Shown: piece by piece, positions 48,624-57,579 of the stretch
Layout: the number at the start of each line of letters is the position of its first letter
How positions within the stretch are numbered: the stretch's first letter is position 1
Assembly: GCF_029626175.1 (NCBI RefSeq)
Contig: NZ_JARUBM010000002.1
Location: 6,155,001-6,219,000, forward strand
DNA length: 64,000 nt
Reading direction: 5' to 3'
From: Micromonospora sp. WMMD1082
Lineage (GTDB): Bacteria > Actinomycetota > Actinomycetes > Mycobacteriales > Micromonosporaceae
The notes under the pieces: model-generated
The model's database searches: none
What the model was told of the DNA's origin: nothing
The model's input: the letters and a program-made list of their open reading frames with translations, nothing else
Program-made: the position numbers and the translations under genes

Positions 48624-50897
48624 ATGCAGCAGCCAGCACGGTCCGCCGCCGACAGTCACGACGTCATCGAGGTACGCGGCGCGCGGGAGAACAATCTCGC
48701 CGCCGTCTCGGTCGACATTCCCAAGCGCCGGCTGACGGTCTTCACCGGGGTCTCCGGCTCCGGCAAGTCCTCACTGGTCTTCGGCACCATCGCCGCCGAG
48801 TCCCAGCGGCTGATCAACGAGACGTACAGCGCCTTCCTCCAGTCGTTCATGCCCAGCCTCTCCCGGCCCGACGTGGACTCGCTGCGCAACCTCACCCCGG
48901 CGATCGTGGTCGACCAGGAGCGGATGGGCGCCAACTCCCGCTCCACCGTCGGCACCGCCACCGACGCGTACGCGATGCTGCGCATCGTGTTCAGCCGGCT
49001 GGGCAGCCCGTACGTCGGCGGGGCCGGCGCGTTCAGCTTCAACCTGGCGGAGGGCATGTGCCCCGCCTGCGAGGGCCTGGGCCGGGTCTCCGACCTCGAC
49101 ATCACCGAGCTGGTCGACGTGGAGAAGTCGCTCAACGACGGTGCGATCACCGCGCCGAACTTCGCCGTCGACACGTGGTACTGGCAGACCATCGTCGGCT
49201 CCGGGCTGTTCGACCCGGACGTCAAACTCCAGGACTTCACCGCGCAGCAGTGGGCGGACTTCCTCCACAAGCCCGCCACGAAGATCAAGGTGGGCAGCAA
49301 CAACATCACCTACGAGGGTCTGATCGTCAAGGTCCGCCGGCTCTACCTGGCCAAGGACCGCGAGTCCATGCAGCCGCACATCCGGGCCTTCGTCGACCGG
49401 GCGGTCACCTTCACCACCTGCGCCGACTGCGGCGGCACCCGGCTCAACCCGGCGGCGCTGTCCTCCCGCATCGCCGGGCGCACCATCGCCGAGTGCTCCG
49501 CCATGCAGATCAGCGACCTGGCGGAGTTTCTCCGGAGCATCGACGACGAGTCGGTCGCCCCGCTGACCGGTAGCCTGCGGAGCCTGCTCGACTCGCTGGT
49601 CGAGATCGGTCTCGGATATCTCAGCCTCGACCGCGAGTCCGCCACCCTCTCCGGCGGGGAGGCGCAGCGGGTCAAGATGGTCCGGCACCTCGGTTCCAGC
49701 CTCTCCGACATCACGTACGTCTTCGACGAACCCACCGTCGGCCTGCACCCGCACGACATCGCCCGGATGAACGACCTGCTGCTGCGGCTGCGGGACAAGG
49801 GCAACACCGTGCTCGTCGTCGAACACAAGCCGGAGACCATCGCCGTGGCCGACCACGTGGTCGATCTCGGTCCCGGCGCCGGCGGCGCCGGTGGCCGGAT
49901 CTGCTACACCGGCGACGTGGCCGGCCTGCGTCGCTCCGGCACCCTCACCGGCCGGCACCTGGATCACCGGGTACGCGTGCGCGAGCGCGTTCGCACCCCC
50001 ACCGGCCAGTTGCCCATCCGCCGTGCCGACCTGCACAACCTGCGCGACGTCGACGTGGACATCCCGCTCGGCGTGCTGACGGTGGTCACCGGTGTGGCCG
50101 GCTCCGGCAAGAGTTCCCTGGTGCACGGCTCGCTGCACCGCCGCGACGGCGTGGTGGTCGTCGACCAGTCACCGATCCGTGGCTCCCGGCGCAGCAACCC
50201 GGCCACCTACAGCGGCCTGCTCGATCCGGTACGCACCGCCTTCGCCAAGGCCAACGGGGTGAAGGCGGCCCTGTTCAGTGCCAACTCCGAGGGCGCCTGC
50301 CCCACCTGCAAGGGCATCGGGCTGGTCTACACCGATCTGGCGATGATGGCCGGCGTCGCCTCGGTCTGCGAGCAGTGCGAGGGCCGCCGGTTCACCGACG
50401 AGGTGCTCACCTACCGGCTGCGGGGCCGCAACATCAGCGAGGTGCTCGGCATGTCGGTCGCCGAGGCCCGGGACTTCTTCCCCAGCGGGCCGGCGCGGGT
50501 CGTCCTGGACCGGCTGGCCGACGTCGGGCTGAGCTACCTCACCCTCGGCCAGCCGCTGACCACCCTCTCCGGCGGCGAGCGACAGCGGCTCAAGCTGGCC
50601 ATCCGCATGGCCGACAAGGCCAGCACCTACGTGCTGGACGAGCCGACCACTGGGCTGCACCTGGCCGACGTGGACCAGTTGCTCGCGCTGCTCGACCGGC
50701 TCGTGGACGCCGGCAACACGGTCATCGTCATCGAACACCACCAGGCGGTGATGGCCCACGCGGACTGGCTGATCGACCTCGGCCCGGGCGCGGGTCACGA
50801 CGGCGGCCGGATCGTGTTCACCGGCACGCCCGCCGACCTGGTGGCGAACGGTGACACGCTCACCGCCCGCCACCTCCGCGAATACGTCGCCCGCTGA
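48624..50897 (+). CDS. UvrA-like ABC-type ATPase of the antibiotic self-resistance class
   Basis: 757 residues with two UvrA ATPase halves: Walker A FTGVSGSGKSSLVFG and VVTGVAGSGKSSLVHG, two LSGGE(A/R)QR signatures and two Walker B segments (VFDEPTVGLHP; VLDEPTTGLHLAD). CxxC zinc modules are present (CPACEGLG; CADCGG; CPTCKGIG; CEQCEG). It is ~190 residues shorter than housekeeping UvrA (~940) and lacks the UvrB-binding region, like DrrC-type and thiocoraline-cluster UvrA-like proteins that protect against DNA-binding drugs. The ATG at 48624 has GAAGGG six bases upstream. Role inferred from family and the MerR partner. Confidence 0.88.
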   Translation: MQQPARSAADSHDVIEVRGARENNLAAVSVDIPKRRLTVFTGVSGSGKSSLVFGTIAAESQRLINETYSAFLQSFMPSLSRPDVDSLRNLTPAIVVDQERMGANSRSTVGTATDAYAMLRIVFSRLGSPYVGGAGAFSFNLAEGMCPACEGLGRVSDLDITELVDVEKSLNDGAITAPNFAVDTWYWQTIVGSGLFDPDVKLQDFTAQQWADFLHKPATKIKVGSNNITYEGLIVKVRRLYLAKDRESMQPHIRAFVDRAVTFTTCADCGGTRLNPAALSSRIAGRTIAECSAMQISDLAEFLRSIDDESVAPLTGSLRSLLDSLVEIGLGYLSLDRESATLSGGEAQRVKMVRHLGSSLSDITYVFDEPTVGLHPHDIARMNDLLLRLRDKGNTVLVVEHKPETIAVADHVVDLGPGAGGAGGRICYTGDVAGLRRSGTLTGRHLDHRVRVRERVRTPTGQLPIRRADLHNLRDVDVDIPLGVLTVVTGVAGSGKSSLVHGSLHRRDGVVVVDQSPIRGSRRSNPATYSGLLDPVRTAFAKANGVKAALFSANSEGACPTCKGIGLVYTDLAMMAGVASVCEQCEGRRFTDEVLTYRLRGRNISEVLGMSVAEARDFFPSGPARVVLDRLADVGLSYLTLGQPLTTLSGGERQRLKLAIRMADKASTYVLDEPTTGLHLADVDQLLALLDRLVDAGNTVIVIEHHQAVMAHADWLIDLGPGAGHDGGRIVFTGTPADLVANGDTLTARHLREYVAR

Positions 50898-50958
50898 CCG
50901 CACACCCGCCCGCTGACCGCACCGCCACCGCCACCGCGCCGGGACGGCGGGGTGGGTG

Positions 50959-51348
50959 TCAGGGCAGGCGGCGCAGCCAGCGGCGTTGCCAGGGCGTCTC
51001 CACCGCGCCGGGACGGTAGGCGGCCCGGACCCAGTCGACGGCCCGCTCGGCGGGCAGCCCGTCGAGGATCGCCAGCGCCGCCAGTGCGGTGCCGGTGCGT
51101 CCGGTTCCGCCCCGGCAGGCCACCTCCACCCGCTGGCCCGCGTACCCGCGCCGCAGCGCCTCCCGCAGGGCGTCCAGGGCGTCGGCCCGGTTTAGTGGGA
51201 TCCAGAAGTCCGGCCACCGGACCCGCCGGTACGCCCAGGCCGGCACCGGCCCCGGCGCCAGCAGCAGGCTGAAGTCGGCCGGTGGCGCGGGATCGCCGAT
51301 CCGCCGCCCACGCACCCGCACCCCGCCCGGCAACTCGACCACTCCCAC
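50959..51348 (-). CDS. Protein-tyrosine-phosphatase-family protein
   Basis: 129 residues with the CX5R signature VACRGGTGRTGTALAAL; the Cys is the nucleophile and the Arg binds phosphate. An upstream WIPLNRADALDALREAL region matches the small actinobacterial phosphatase family. GTG start at 51348 with a G-rich GGAGGGGG upstream; an in-frame start at 51435 would add ~29 unconserved residues. Convergent with the UvrA-like gene. Substrate unknown. Confidence 0.8.
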   Translation of the reverse strand: MGVVELPGGVRVRGRRIGDPAPPADFSLLLAPGPVPAWAYRRVRWPDFWIPLNRADALDALREALRRGYAGQRVEVACRGGTGRTGTALAALAILDGLPAERAVDWVRAAYRPGAVETPWQRRWLRRLP

Positions 51349-51438
51349 CCGCTCCCCCCCCTCCCGGCCCTGACGCTTCGGTTTGTGGCAGTACCGATGG
51401 TCCGTCGTCGGCGTGTCGAGTGCCCCAGCCGCCACAGA

Positions 51439-52242
51439 TCAGGGGGGTGGGGGTTGGTCGGGGCGGTGGGCGTTGTCGGCCCAGGCGCTGCGGTAGATGG
51501 TGCCGCGCCCGTCGGGATCGGGTACCCCGGCGGGCGCGGCATCGGCCAGGCCGGCGCCGCTGTCGTTGGATCGCAGGCCACCCGCTCGCCGGGAGCGGCG
51601 CAGCCGGGTGACGACGAACCAGAGCAGGCCGAGCACGCAGGCCACGATGACCAGGTTCTGCAGGATGCCGGCGTACCCCTCGACCAGGTGCCAGTTGTCG
51701 CCCAGCAGGTAGCCGGCCATCACGAAGGTGGTGTTCCAGATCAGGCTGCCCAGCGTGGTGTAGACCACGAAGGTGAGCAGCGGCATGCGTTCCACCCCGG
51801 CCGGGATGGAGATCATGCTCCGGAAGATCGGAATCATCCGGCCGAAGAAGACGGCCTTCACCCCGTGCCGCAGGAACCACTCCTCGGTGCGGTCGACGTC
51901 GCTGAGCTTCACCAGCGGCAACCTGGCCGCGATCGCCCGCGTCCGCTCGCGCCCGAGCGCGGCACCGATGCGGTACAGCGCGAGGGCGCCGAGCAGCGAG
52001 CCGAGGGTGGTCCAGAAGATCGCACCGAGCACGCTCATCCGGCCCTGTGCCGCGACGAACCCGGCGAGCGGCAGGATGACCTCGCTCGGGATCGGCGGGA
52101 ACAGGTTCTCCAGCGCCACGGCCAGGCCGGCACCGGGGCCACCGAGCCGCTCCACCAGGTCGGTGACGAAGCCGACCAGGCCGTCCTCGGGCGGTGCGGA
52201 CTGGGCGACGACCGTGGACGACGCGTACCGGACAAGCATCAT
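51439..52242 (-). CDS. DedA/SNARE-associated-type membrane protein
   Basis: 267 residues with about five hydrophobic segments and the DedA signature: ENLFPPIPSEVILPLAGF, FFGRMIPIFRSMISIPAGVERM and TTLGSLIWNTTFVMAGYLLGD. The acidic ENLFPP residue and the R in FGRMIP are the conserved functional ones. DedA proteins include flippases of undecaprenyl phosphate and phosphatidylethanolamine. The C-terminal ~55 residues are a charged variable tail. Confidence 0.9.
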   Translation of the reverse strand: MMLVRYASSTVVAQSAPPEDGLVGFVTDLVERLGGPGAGLAVALENLFPPIPSEVILPLAGFVAAQGRMSVLGAIFWTTLGSLLGALALYRIGAALGRERTRAIAARLPLVKLSDVDRTEEWFLRHGVKAVFFGRMIPIFRSMISIPAGVERMPLLTFVVYTTLGSLIWNTTFVMAGYLLGDNWHLVEGYAGILQNLVIVACVLGLLWFVVTRLRRSRRAGGLRSNDSGAGLADAAPAGVPDPDGRGTIYRSAWADNAHRPDQPPPP

Positions 52243-52311
52243 GCCTCACACGGTACGAACTTCCCCGGGTCGACGCTCCACCGGCCGTCGACTTTCGAGC
52301 CGCGCGAGCCC

Positions 52312-52327
52312 TAGGCTGCACAGCGTG
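52312..52327 (+). promoter_or_regulatory. Probable -10 element for a leaderless nitrilase-family mRNA
   Basis: TAGGCT at 52312-52317 lies eight bases before the GTG at 52325, a spacing that puts the transcript start at the start codon. No Shine-Dalgarno sequence precedes the GTG. Supports 52325 rather than the internal ATG at 52355 as the start. Confidence 0.4.
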
Positions 52328-53032
52328 GCGGGAGAATCGCCGCGCGGCTCCCTGATGATCGCCGTCGCCCAGCCGCCGTGCGTGGCGTACGACGTCGAGG
52401 CGAACGTGACGGCACACGCCGCGCTGGTCCGCGCTGCCACGGCCCGGGTGGTGGTCTTCCCGGAGTTGTCGCTGACCGGTTACCAGCTCGACGCCCCGGC
52501 GGTCGACCCGTCGGACCCGCGCCTGCGCCCACTGGTCGAGGCGTGCGCCGAGGCGGGGACGATCGCGCTGGTCGGCACGCCGGTGGCCGGCGAGCACATC
52601 GCCACCCTCGCCGTGGACGGCGCCGGGGCCCGGGTGGCGTACCGCAAGATGTGGCTCGGCGCGGCCGAGTCCCGCCGGTTCACTCCGGGCCCCTCGCCGG
52701 CGGTGCTGGACGTCGACGGCTGGCGCCTCGGCCTGGCGATCTGCAAGGACACCGGCATCGCGGAGCACGCGGCACGCACCTGCGCTCTCGGCATCGACGT
52801 GTACGCGGCGTCGATCGTCGACTCGGCGGCGGAGGCGGCGGTGCCCGACGCCCGGGCGTACCGGATCGCCACCACGCACCGGGTCGTCGTCGCGGTCGCC
52901 AGCTTCGCCGGCTCGACCGGCGGCGGCTATGCCGAGGCGGCCGGGCGGTCGGCGGTCTGGGCGCCCGACGGATCGATGCTCGCCCGGGCCGGGGTCGCGC
53001 CGGGCGAGTTCGTCCGGGTGGCGCTGACCTGA
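52325..53032 (+). CDS. Carbon-nitrogen hydrolase (nitrilase superfamily)
   Basis: 235 residues with the Glu-Lys-Cys triad: VVFPELSLTGYQLD (Glu), VAYRKMWLG (Lys) and LAICKDTGIAE (Cys nucleophile). It is short for the superfamily, and the residue after the Cys (KDTG) differs from the common WYD(L/F) or EDLR patterns, so amidase, carbamoylase or another C-N substrate cannot be chosen. Convergent with the kinase gene, whose stop is six bases away. GTG at 52325 looks leaderless; ATG at 52355 is the alternative. Confidence 0.8.
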   Translation: MAGESPRGSLMIAVAQPPCVAYDVEANVTAHAALVRAATARVVVFPELSLTGYQLDAPAVDPSDPRLRPLVEACAEAGTIALVGTPVAGEHIATLAVDGAGARVAYRKMWLGAAESRRFTPGPSPAVLDVDGWRLGLAICKDTGIAEHAARTCALGIDVYAASIVDSAAEAAVPDARAYRIATTHRVVVAVASFAGSTGGGYAEAAGRSAVWAPDGSMLARAGVAPGEFVRVALT

Positions 53033-53038
53033 GGCCCG

Positions 53039-54613
53039 TCAGTCGTCATCGTCGTCGTCATCGGGCAGCGTCGCCTCGAACCGGTCGAGCAGGTCGTCCA
53101 GCCGGTCGGCGACGTCGTCGGGAATCCGGCCGCGATCCACCTCGTGGTCGAGGCGGTCCCGCAGGTCCTCGATGCGCTTGTCGTGGTCCTTGGGCCGGCT
53201 CCCGGCGAGGTCGGTGAACTCCTTGCGCAGCCGGTCGGCGGCCTTGCGGTCGATCTCGCCGGTGAGCTGCGCCTCGGCGAGCAACGCGATGAACTCGACC
53301 GCCGCCTGCCGCAGGCTCACCGGCTCCGGCCGGGCGGACGACGGCGTGGCACTGGGCCTCGGCGAGGCCGGCGCGGTCGAGGGCGGCGGGGCGGCCGAGG
53401 AGGTGGCGGTCGGGGCGGCGGCCGGCTGCCCGGCGTCCCGGTCACCGAGGACGAGCACCGCCCCCAGGCCCACGGCCAGGGCCAGACCGGTCGCGACCAG
53501 TGCACCCACGGGAGGGCGGGTTCGCCGTGGCCGTCCGGAAGCCGGCCCCGGGCGGCGGGCGGCAGCGCGCATCGGACCACCGGATGCCGGCCTGGCGGGC
53601 GACGGACCAGGGCTCGGACCGCTGAGGGTGGCCGTCGCGGGCCACCCGTCCGCGCCCTCCACGAGGGTGGGCGGATGATCGGGAGCCGGCCGGATGGCGG
53701 TCTCCTCCGCCGTGTCACGGCCGGAGACGGCCGCGCCGACGATCGGTAGGGCGGCGGTCGGCGACTCCGCCGGGCCGGCCGCACCGGCGCGGAACCGCGC
53801 GGCCAACTGCCCGGCCGTGGGACGCCGCGCCGGATCAGGATCCACGCAGGCCAGCACCAGCTCGGCGAGATCGGCCGGCAGACCCGGCACCCGCGGCGGC
53901 GGTACGGACGGGCGGCTCGCGTTCACCACGACCGCGTCCTCCCAACTGCGCACGGGCAGCGGGACGTCACCGGTGAGGGTGCGGTGCAGCAGTACGCCGA
54001 GCGCGTACACGTCGCTGGCCGGGTGCGGCGCGTCGGCGCTCAGCCGCTCCGGCGCGGTGTACGCCGGCGTACCCATCAGGGGGCCGCCGGCCGACCCGGA
54101 CCCGGCGGGCTGTGGCCCGGCCAGCGCGGCGATGCCGAAGTCGAGCACCTTGGCGCCGGTGTCAGTGAGCATGACGTTGCCGGGCTTGATGTCGCGGTGC
54201 ACCACGCCGAGGCGGTGCGCGGCGGCCAGGGCGGAGGCCACCTCGGCGGCCATCCGGAGGGCCGGCCGCCAGGGCAGCGGGCCGTCGGCCAGGCGCTCGG
54301 CGAGATTCTGCCCGTCGACCAGCTCCATCACCAGATACGGCACGACCGTGCCGCCGGCCAGGGCCGCCTCGCCGTAGTCGTACACCTGGGTCACGTGGGG
54401 GTGGGTCAGGCGGGCCGCGGCGCGGGCCTCCCGCCGGATGGTGGCGCGCAGGCCCGGGTCGACGGCGAACGTGCCGGCGAGAACCTTCACCGCGACGGAC
54501 CGGCCGAGCACCTCGTCGTCGGCGCGCCACACCTCGGACATTCCGCCGAGGCCGATGCGGTCGCGCAGCACGTAGCGGTCGTGCAGGCGCAGGCTGGGGG
54601 TGAACGGCGACAT
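53039..54613 (-). CDS. Transmembrane Ser/Thr protein kinase (PknB-type)
   Basis: 524 residues. The kinase domain (~8-265) is complete: GLGGMSEVWRA glycine loop, VAVKVLAG (Lys), VVHRDIKPGNVML (catalytic Asp), KVLDFGIAAL (metal Asp), GTPAYTAPE and DVYALGVLLHR. A Pro/Ala-rich juxtamembrane part carries one helix at ~375-395 (VGALVATGLALAVGLGAVLVL). The extracellular part has no PASTA repeats; it is a helical ~90-residue domain (SLRQAAVEFIALLAEAQLTG ... DDVADRLDDLLDRF) ending in seven Asp residues. Similar C-terminal helical domains occur in actinobacterial kinases. Ligand unknown. Confidence 0.92.
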   Translation of the reverse strand: MSPFTPSLRLHDRYVLRDRIGLGGMSEVWRADDEVLGRSVAVKVLAGTFAVDPGLRATIRREARAAARLTHPHVTQVYDYGEAALAGGTVVPYLVMELVDGQNLAERLADGPLPWRPALRMAAEVASALAAAHRLGVVHRDIKPGNVMLTDTGAKVLDFGIAALAGPQPAGSGSAGGPLMGTPAYTAPERLSADAPHPASDVYALGVLLHRTLTGDVPLPVRSWEDAVVVNASRPSVPPPRVPGLPADLAELVLACVDPDPARRPTAGQLAARFRAGAAGPAESPTAALPIVGAAVSGRDTAEETAIRPAPDHPPTLVEGADGWPATATLSGPSPGPSPARPASGGPMRAAARRPGPASGRPRRTRPPVGALVATGLALAVGLGAVLVLGDRDAGQPAAAPTATSSAAPPPSTAPASPRPSATPSSARPEPVSLRQAAVEFIALLAEAQLTGEIDRKAADRLRKEFTDLAGSRPKDHDKRIEDLRDRLDHEVDRGRIPDDVADRLDDLLDRFEATLPDDDDDDD

Positions 54614-54699
54614 GGGCCTCCAGTCTGCCTGCTCGCCACCCGCCGCACCACCCGCCCGGCCGGGTCAGGGGCCGGTGGGCGGTGCGGCCCGGTCCGAAC

Positions 54700-54906
54700 T
54701 CAGGACCGACAGGTGCTCGGGGCGGGCACCGGGGCCGGCTGGATCTGGTCGGCCAGCCGGCGCAGGACCCGGGCGGTGAGCCGGCGCGGCCCGGCGAGTC
54801 GTGCCCGGCGGGGTGCGTCGGGACGCACCGGAGCGTCCGGTCGGGCCGACATGACATGGCGGGTGACCGCGTCGTCGGCGACGATGAAGCCGGTGAGGTG
54901 TTCCAT
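54700..54906 (-). CDS. Small basic protein downstream of the LacI regulator
   Basis: 68 residues starting MEHLTGFIVADDAVTRHV with an Arg/Pro-rich C-terminal half and a final Cys. GAGGAG precedes the ATG, which lies two bases after the LacI-family gene's stop, so it is co-transcribed with that gene. I do not recognise the family. The start of the sequence resembles short leader-like peptides, but no modification enzymes are nearby. Confidence 0.55.
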   Translation of the reverse strand: MEHLTGFIVADDAVTRHVMSARPDAPVRPDAPRRARLAGPRRLTARVLRRLADQIQPAPVPAPSTCRS

Positions 54907-54908
54907 GG

Positions 54909-55967
54909 TCAACTCCTCGGGACCGGTCCGGAGCTGCTCCGGACGACGAGCGTGGTGGGCAGCAGGATCTGACCTGCGGTGGCGTCGGTGGGCGGGTCGA
55001 ACAGCAGCGTCGCGGCGCTGCGCCCCTTCTCCTCGCCGGGTTGGCACACGGTGGTCAGGCCGGCGGGTGCGGCCTCGGGGATGTCGTCGAAGCCGGTCAC
55101 CGAGATGCCCCGATCCGTCGCGCCCGGGGCGCGCAGGGCGTCCAGCGCGCCCAGGGCGAGGACGTCGGAGCAGGCCAGCACTGCGGTGGGCGGCTCGGGG
55201 AGGGCGTCCAGCGCCCGGACGGCGGCGGCACCGGCCGCGCGGGCGTTGGTGGCCGCCGAGAGGATCGTCAGTTCGGACCAGCCGACGCCGACCGCCGCGA
55301 AGGCGTCGGCGAAGCCGGCGAGACGGTCGCGGTTGGTGGAACGCGGCACCTCGGCCACATCGGCGACGCGCACCTGGCCGGTGCCGGCGTGCGGCAGAAC
55401 GTTGTCGCCGAGCAGGGCGACCCGGCGGTGACCGAGGCCGGCCAGGTGCTCGGCGGCCGACCGGGCGGCGCCGCGCTCGTCGATGCCGACCCACCGGTCG
55501 TCGGCACGGGGACGCGACGAGGTGGTGACGAACGGAAGTCCCCGACCCCGGATCGTGTCGATGATCCCCCCTTCCTCGTCACCGGCGCAGTAGACGCAGA
55601 ACCCGTCGACGGAGGCGTTCTCCACCGCCTTGCGCGCGCGGGCCGGGTCGTCGGGCAGGGGCACCAGCAGCAGGCTGGTGTCGTGCCGCTCGGCCGCCTC
55701 GGCGAACCCGGTGAGGAACCGCACCGCGAAGGGGTCGGTGAACGCGTACGACAGGCGGGAGGTGAACAGCACGCCGACCGCGCCGACGAAGCCCCGCCGC
55801 AGCGATCGGGCCGTCGGGTCGGGGCCGGGGTAACCCATCTGCCGCGCCGTGTCGAGGATGCGCTGGCGCAGCTGCGGCGAGAGCTGGTCGGGGCGCCCAT
55901 AGGCGTTGGAGACCGTGCTGCGCGAGACACCGACGGCCTCGGCGACGGCCCGCAGGGTGGGCTTCAC
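54909..55967 (-). CDS. LacI-family transcriptional regulator
   Basis: 352 residues: N-terminal LacI helix-turn-helix and hinge (LRAVAEAVGVSRSTVSNAYGRPDQLSPQLRQRI), then a periplasmic-binding-protein-like sensor domain (VGVLFTSRLSYAF; DGFCVYCAGDEEGGIID; VTGFDDIPEAAPAGLTTV). GTG start at 55967 with AGGGGGG. Two LacI-type operators lie directly upstream (55982-56010), indicating autoregulation. No sugar-uptake or catabolic gene is next to it, so its effector and targets are elsewhere or are limited to itself and the small downstream gene. Confidence 0.92.
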   Translation of the reverse strand: MKPTLRAVAEAVGVSRSTVSNAYGRPDQLSPQLRQRILDTARQMGYPGPDPTARSLRRGFVGAVGVLFTSRLSYAFTDPFAVRFLTGFAEAAERHDTSLLLVPLPDDPARARKAVENASVDGFCVYCAGDEEGGIIDTIRGRGLPFVTTSSRPRADDRWVGIDERGAARSAAEHLAGLGHRRVALLGDNVLPHAGTGQVRVADVAEVPRSTNRDRLAGFADAFAAVGVGWSELTILSAATNARAAGAAAVRALDALPEPPTAVLACSDVLALGALDALRAPGATDRGISVTGFDDIPEAAPAGLTTVCQPGEEKGRSAATLLFDPPTDATAGQILLPTTLVVRSSSGPVPRS

Positions 55968-55981
55968 GGGCCACCCCCCTT

Positions 55982-56010
55982 CTGGATCGATTCAGACTGG
56001 ATCGATCCAG
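55982..56010 (-). promoter_or_regulatory. Twin LacI-type operators
   Basis: CTGGATCGATTCAG at 55982-55995 and the perfect palindrome CTGGATCGATCCAG at 55997-56010, centred 15 bases apart and beginning 15 bases upstream of the LacI gene. The central ATCGAT with a CG step is characteristic of LacI/PurR-type operators. Confidence 0.75.
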
Positions 56011-56067
56011 AGATTACCCGCACGACCCGACAGGTGTCAATGAACCTCGGTCAGCCCGGCCGGCCCA

Positions 56068-56949
56068 TCAGCGGGGGGCGAGCTCGGCGATGATTCCCTC
56101 AAGGATGTGGGGCGTACGCTCCGGCGGCTCGGCCTCGACGCAGAGTCGCTCCATGGCGGCCGCGTAGAAGTCGAGGTCCTCGCGCTTGTCCAGGTAGATC
56201 GCGCTGGTCAGCTGCTCGATGTAGACGATGTCGGGCAGGTCCTGGTCACCGAAGCGCAGGATGGTGAAGGCGCCACCGGCGGCGGCGTGCCCACCGGCGG
56301 CGAACGGGATCACCTGGAGCCGGACGTTCGGCGTACGGGTCGCCTCGAGCAATGCCTCCAGCTGGCCGCGCATCACCCGGGGCCCGCCGATCGGGCGGCG
56401 CAGCACCGCCTCGTCGACCACCGCCCACAGTCGCGGCGGGCGCTGCCGGCGCAGCACCTCCTGGCGGCGCATCCGCAGATCCACCCGACGCTCGATCTCC
56501 GCCGGGCCGGCCCCGGCGTGACCGAGCAGCACCACGGCCCGGGCGTACTCCCGGGTCTGCAACAGGCCCGGGACGAACTGGACCTCGTAGCTACGGATGA
56601 GCGCCGCCGCGGCCTCCAGGCCGAGGTACGACTGGAACCATGACGGCAGGATGTCGCCGTAGCGATGCCACCAGCCCGGGTTGTTCGCGTCCCGGGCCAG
56701 CTTGAGCAGGGCCGCGCGTTCCTGCTCGGCGGTGACTCCGTAGAGGGTGAGCAGGTCGGCGACATCGCGCTCCTTGAAGCCGACGCGCCCCAGTTCCATC
56801 CGGCTGATCTTCGACTCGGAGGACCTGATCTCCCAGCCGGCGCTCTCCCGGGTCACCCCGCGCGACTCCCGCAACCGCCGCAACTGGCCGCCCAGCAGCA
56901 TCCGCAGCACGGTCGGGCCCGCCGCCGGGCCTTCCTCGGCGGAAACCAT
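56068..56949 (-). CDS. XRE-family regulator with DUF5753 domain (second copy)
   Basis: 293 residues. Helix-turn-helix near residues 15-55 (LGGQLRRLRESRGVTRESAG; SSESKISRMELG), then DUF5753 with GWWHRYGDILPSWFQSYLGLEAAA and QFVPGLLQTREYARAVV. High GC like the bulk genome, unlike the copy at 43761. It follows a DUF397 gene on the same strand by ~137 bases, the reverse of the order in the first pair. ATG at 56949 chosen; GTG at 56955 is equally possible. Confidence 0.9.
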   Translation of the reverse strand: MVSAEEGPAAGPTVLRMLLGGQLRRLRESRGVTRESAGWEIRSSESKISRMELGRVGFKERDVADLLTLYGVTAEQERAALLKLARDANNPGWWHRYGDILPSWFQSYLGLEAAAALIRSYEVQFVPGLLQTREYARAVVLLGHAGAGPAEIERRVDLRMRRQEVLRRQRPPRLWAVVDEAVLRRPIGGPRVMRGQLEALLEATRTPNVRLQVIPFAAGGHAAAGGAFTILRFGDQDLPDIVYIEQLTSAIYLDKREDLDFYAAAMERLCVEAEPPERTPHILEGIIAELAPR

Positions 56950-57086
56950 GGTCACCTGCCGTCCTCCGCATGCCGTCAGTGGTCGAACCGGTGGACCGGC
57001 CCAACCGACGTGTAAGCATGCCATGAACCATCAGTGAGGTGAACCTCCATCCCGCGCTCGGAGAATCCCGTCGACGGGATGCCAGG

Positions 57087-57326
57087 TCAGCCGATCAGAT
57101 GATCGAAGTCACCGTCACGGGCACCGAGCACGAACGCCGCGATCTCGTCCACGGTGTAGATCAGGGCCGGCCCGTCCGGGTGCCGGGAGTTGCGCATGGC
57201 GATGCCCGCCCCGCCGGGCAACTCCGCCAACTCGACGCAGTTTCCACTGGGGTTGCTGCGCCGGCTCTTCAGCCAGGCGAGGGGAGGCAACTGATTGACG
57301 GGAACACCGTTGGGTGGCTGCTGCAT
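57087..57326 (-). CDS. DUF397 protein (second copy)
   Basis: 79 residues with LAWLKSRRSNPSGNCVELAEL and VAMRNSRHPDGPALIYTVDEI-type DUF397 pattern (the visible text is IAMRNSRHPDGPALIY). Probable partner of the DUF5753 regulator just downstream. The ATG at 57326 is preferred because homologues start a few residues before the conserved Trp; a farther in-frame start at 57401 would add 25 basic residues. Confidence 0.85.
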   Translation of the reverse strand: MQQPPNGVPVNQLPPLAWLKSRRSNPSGNCVELAELPGGAGIAMRNSRHPDGPALIYTVDEIAAFVLGARDGDFDHLIG

Positions 57327-57402
57327 GGGGCGTCTGTTCTCTCCGATGGGCGCCGTGCCGTGGGAGGAGCGGTAGCGGCAAGAGGGACGGTGTCGACTCA
57401 AT

Positions 57403-57480
57403 TGTGCACGTGCATCTGCTATTGCATCTGCAATGGACAGCGAGCATGATAACGCACGTGCGTGGTGCGCATTTGCTCAC
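57403..57480. promoter_or_regulatory. Inverted-repeat-rich divergent promoter region
   Basis: GTGCACGTGCATC, TGCATCTGCAATG and GCACGTGCG motifs, several with overlapping dyads, cluster in an AT-richer stretch between the DUF397 gene (minus) and the GGDEF gene (plus). Likely promoter and operator DNA, possibly for the DUF5753 regulator, but no precise site can be assigned. Confidence 0.3.
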
Positions 57481-57579
57481 GCTCTGTCCCACGAACCTGG
57501 CCACCATCAGGGGGAACGAGGTGTCTGGCAGCGCTCGCCGGTCGATGCCGGGGGCGTGTCGCGGCGAAGGGAGATGGTG

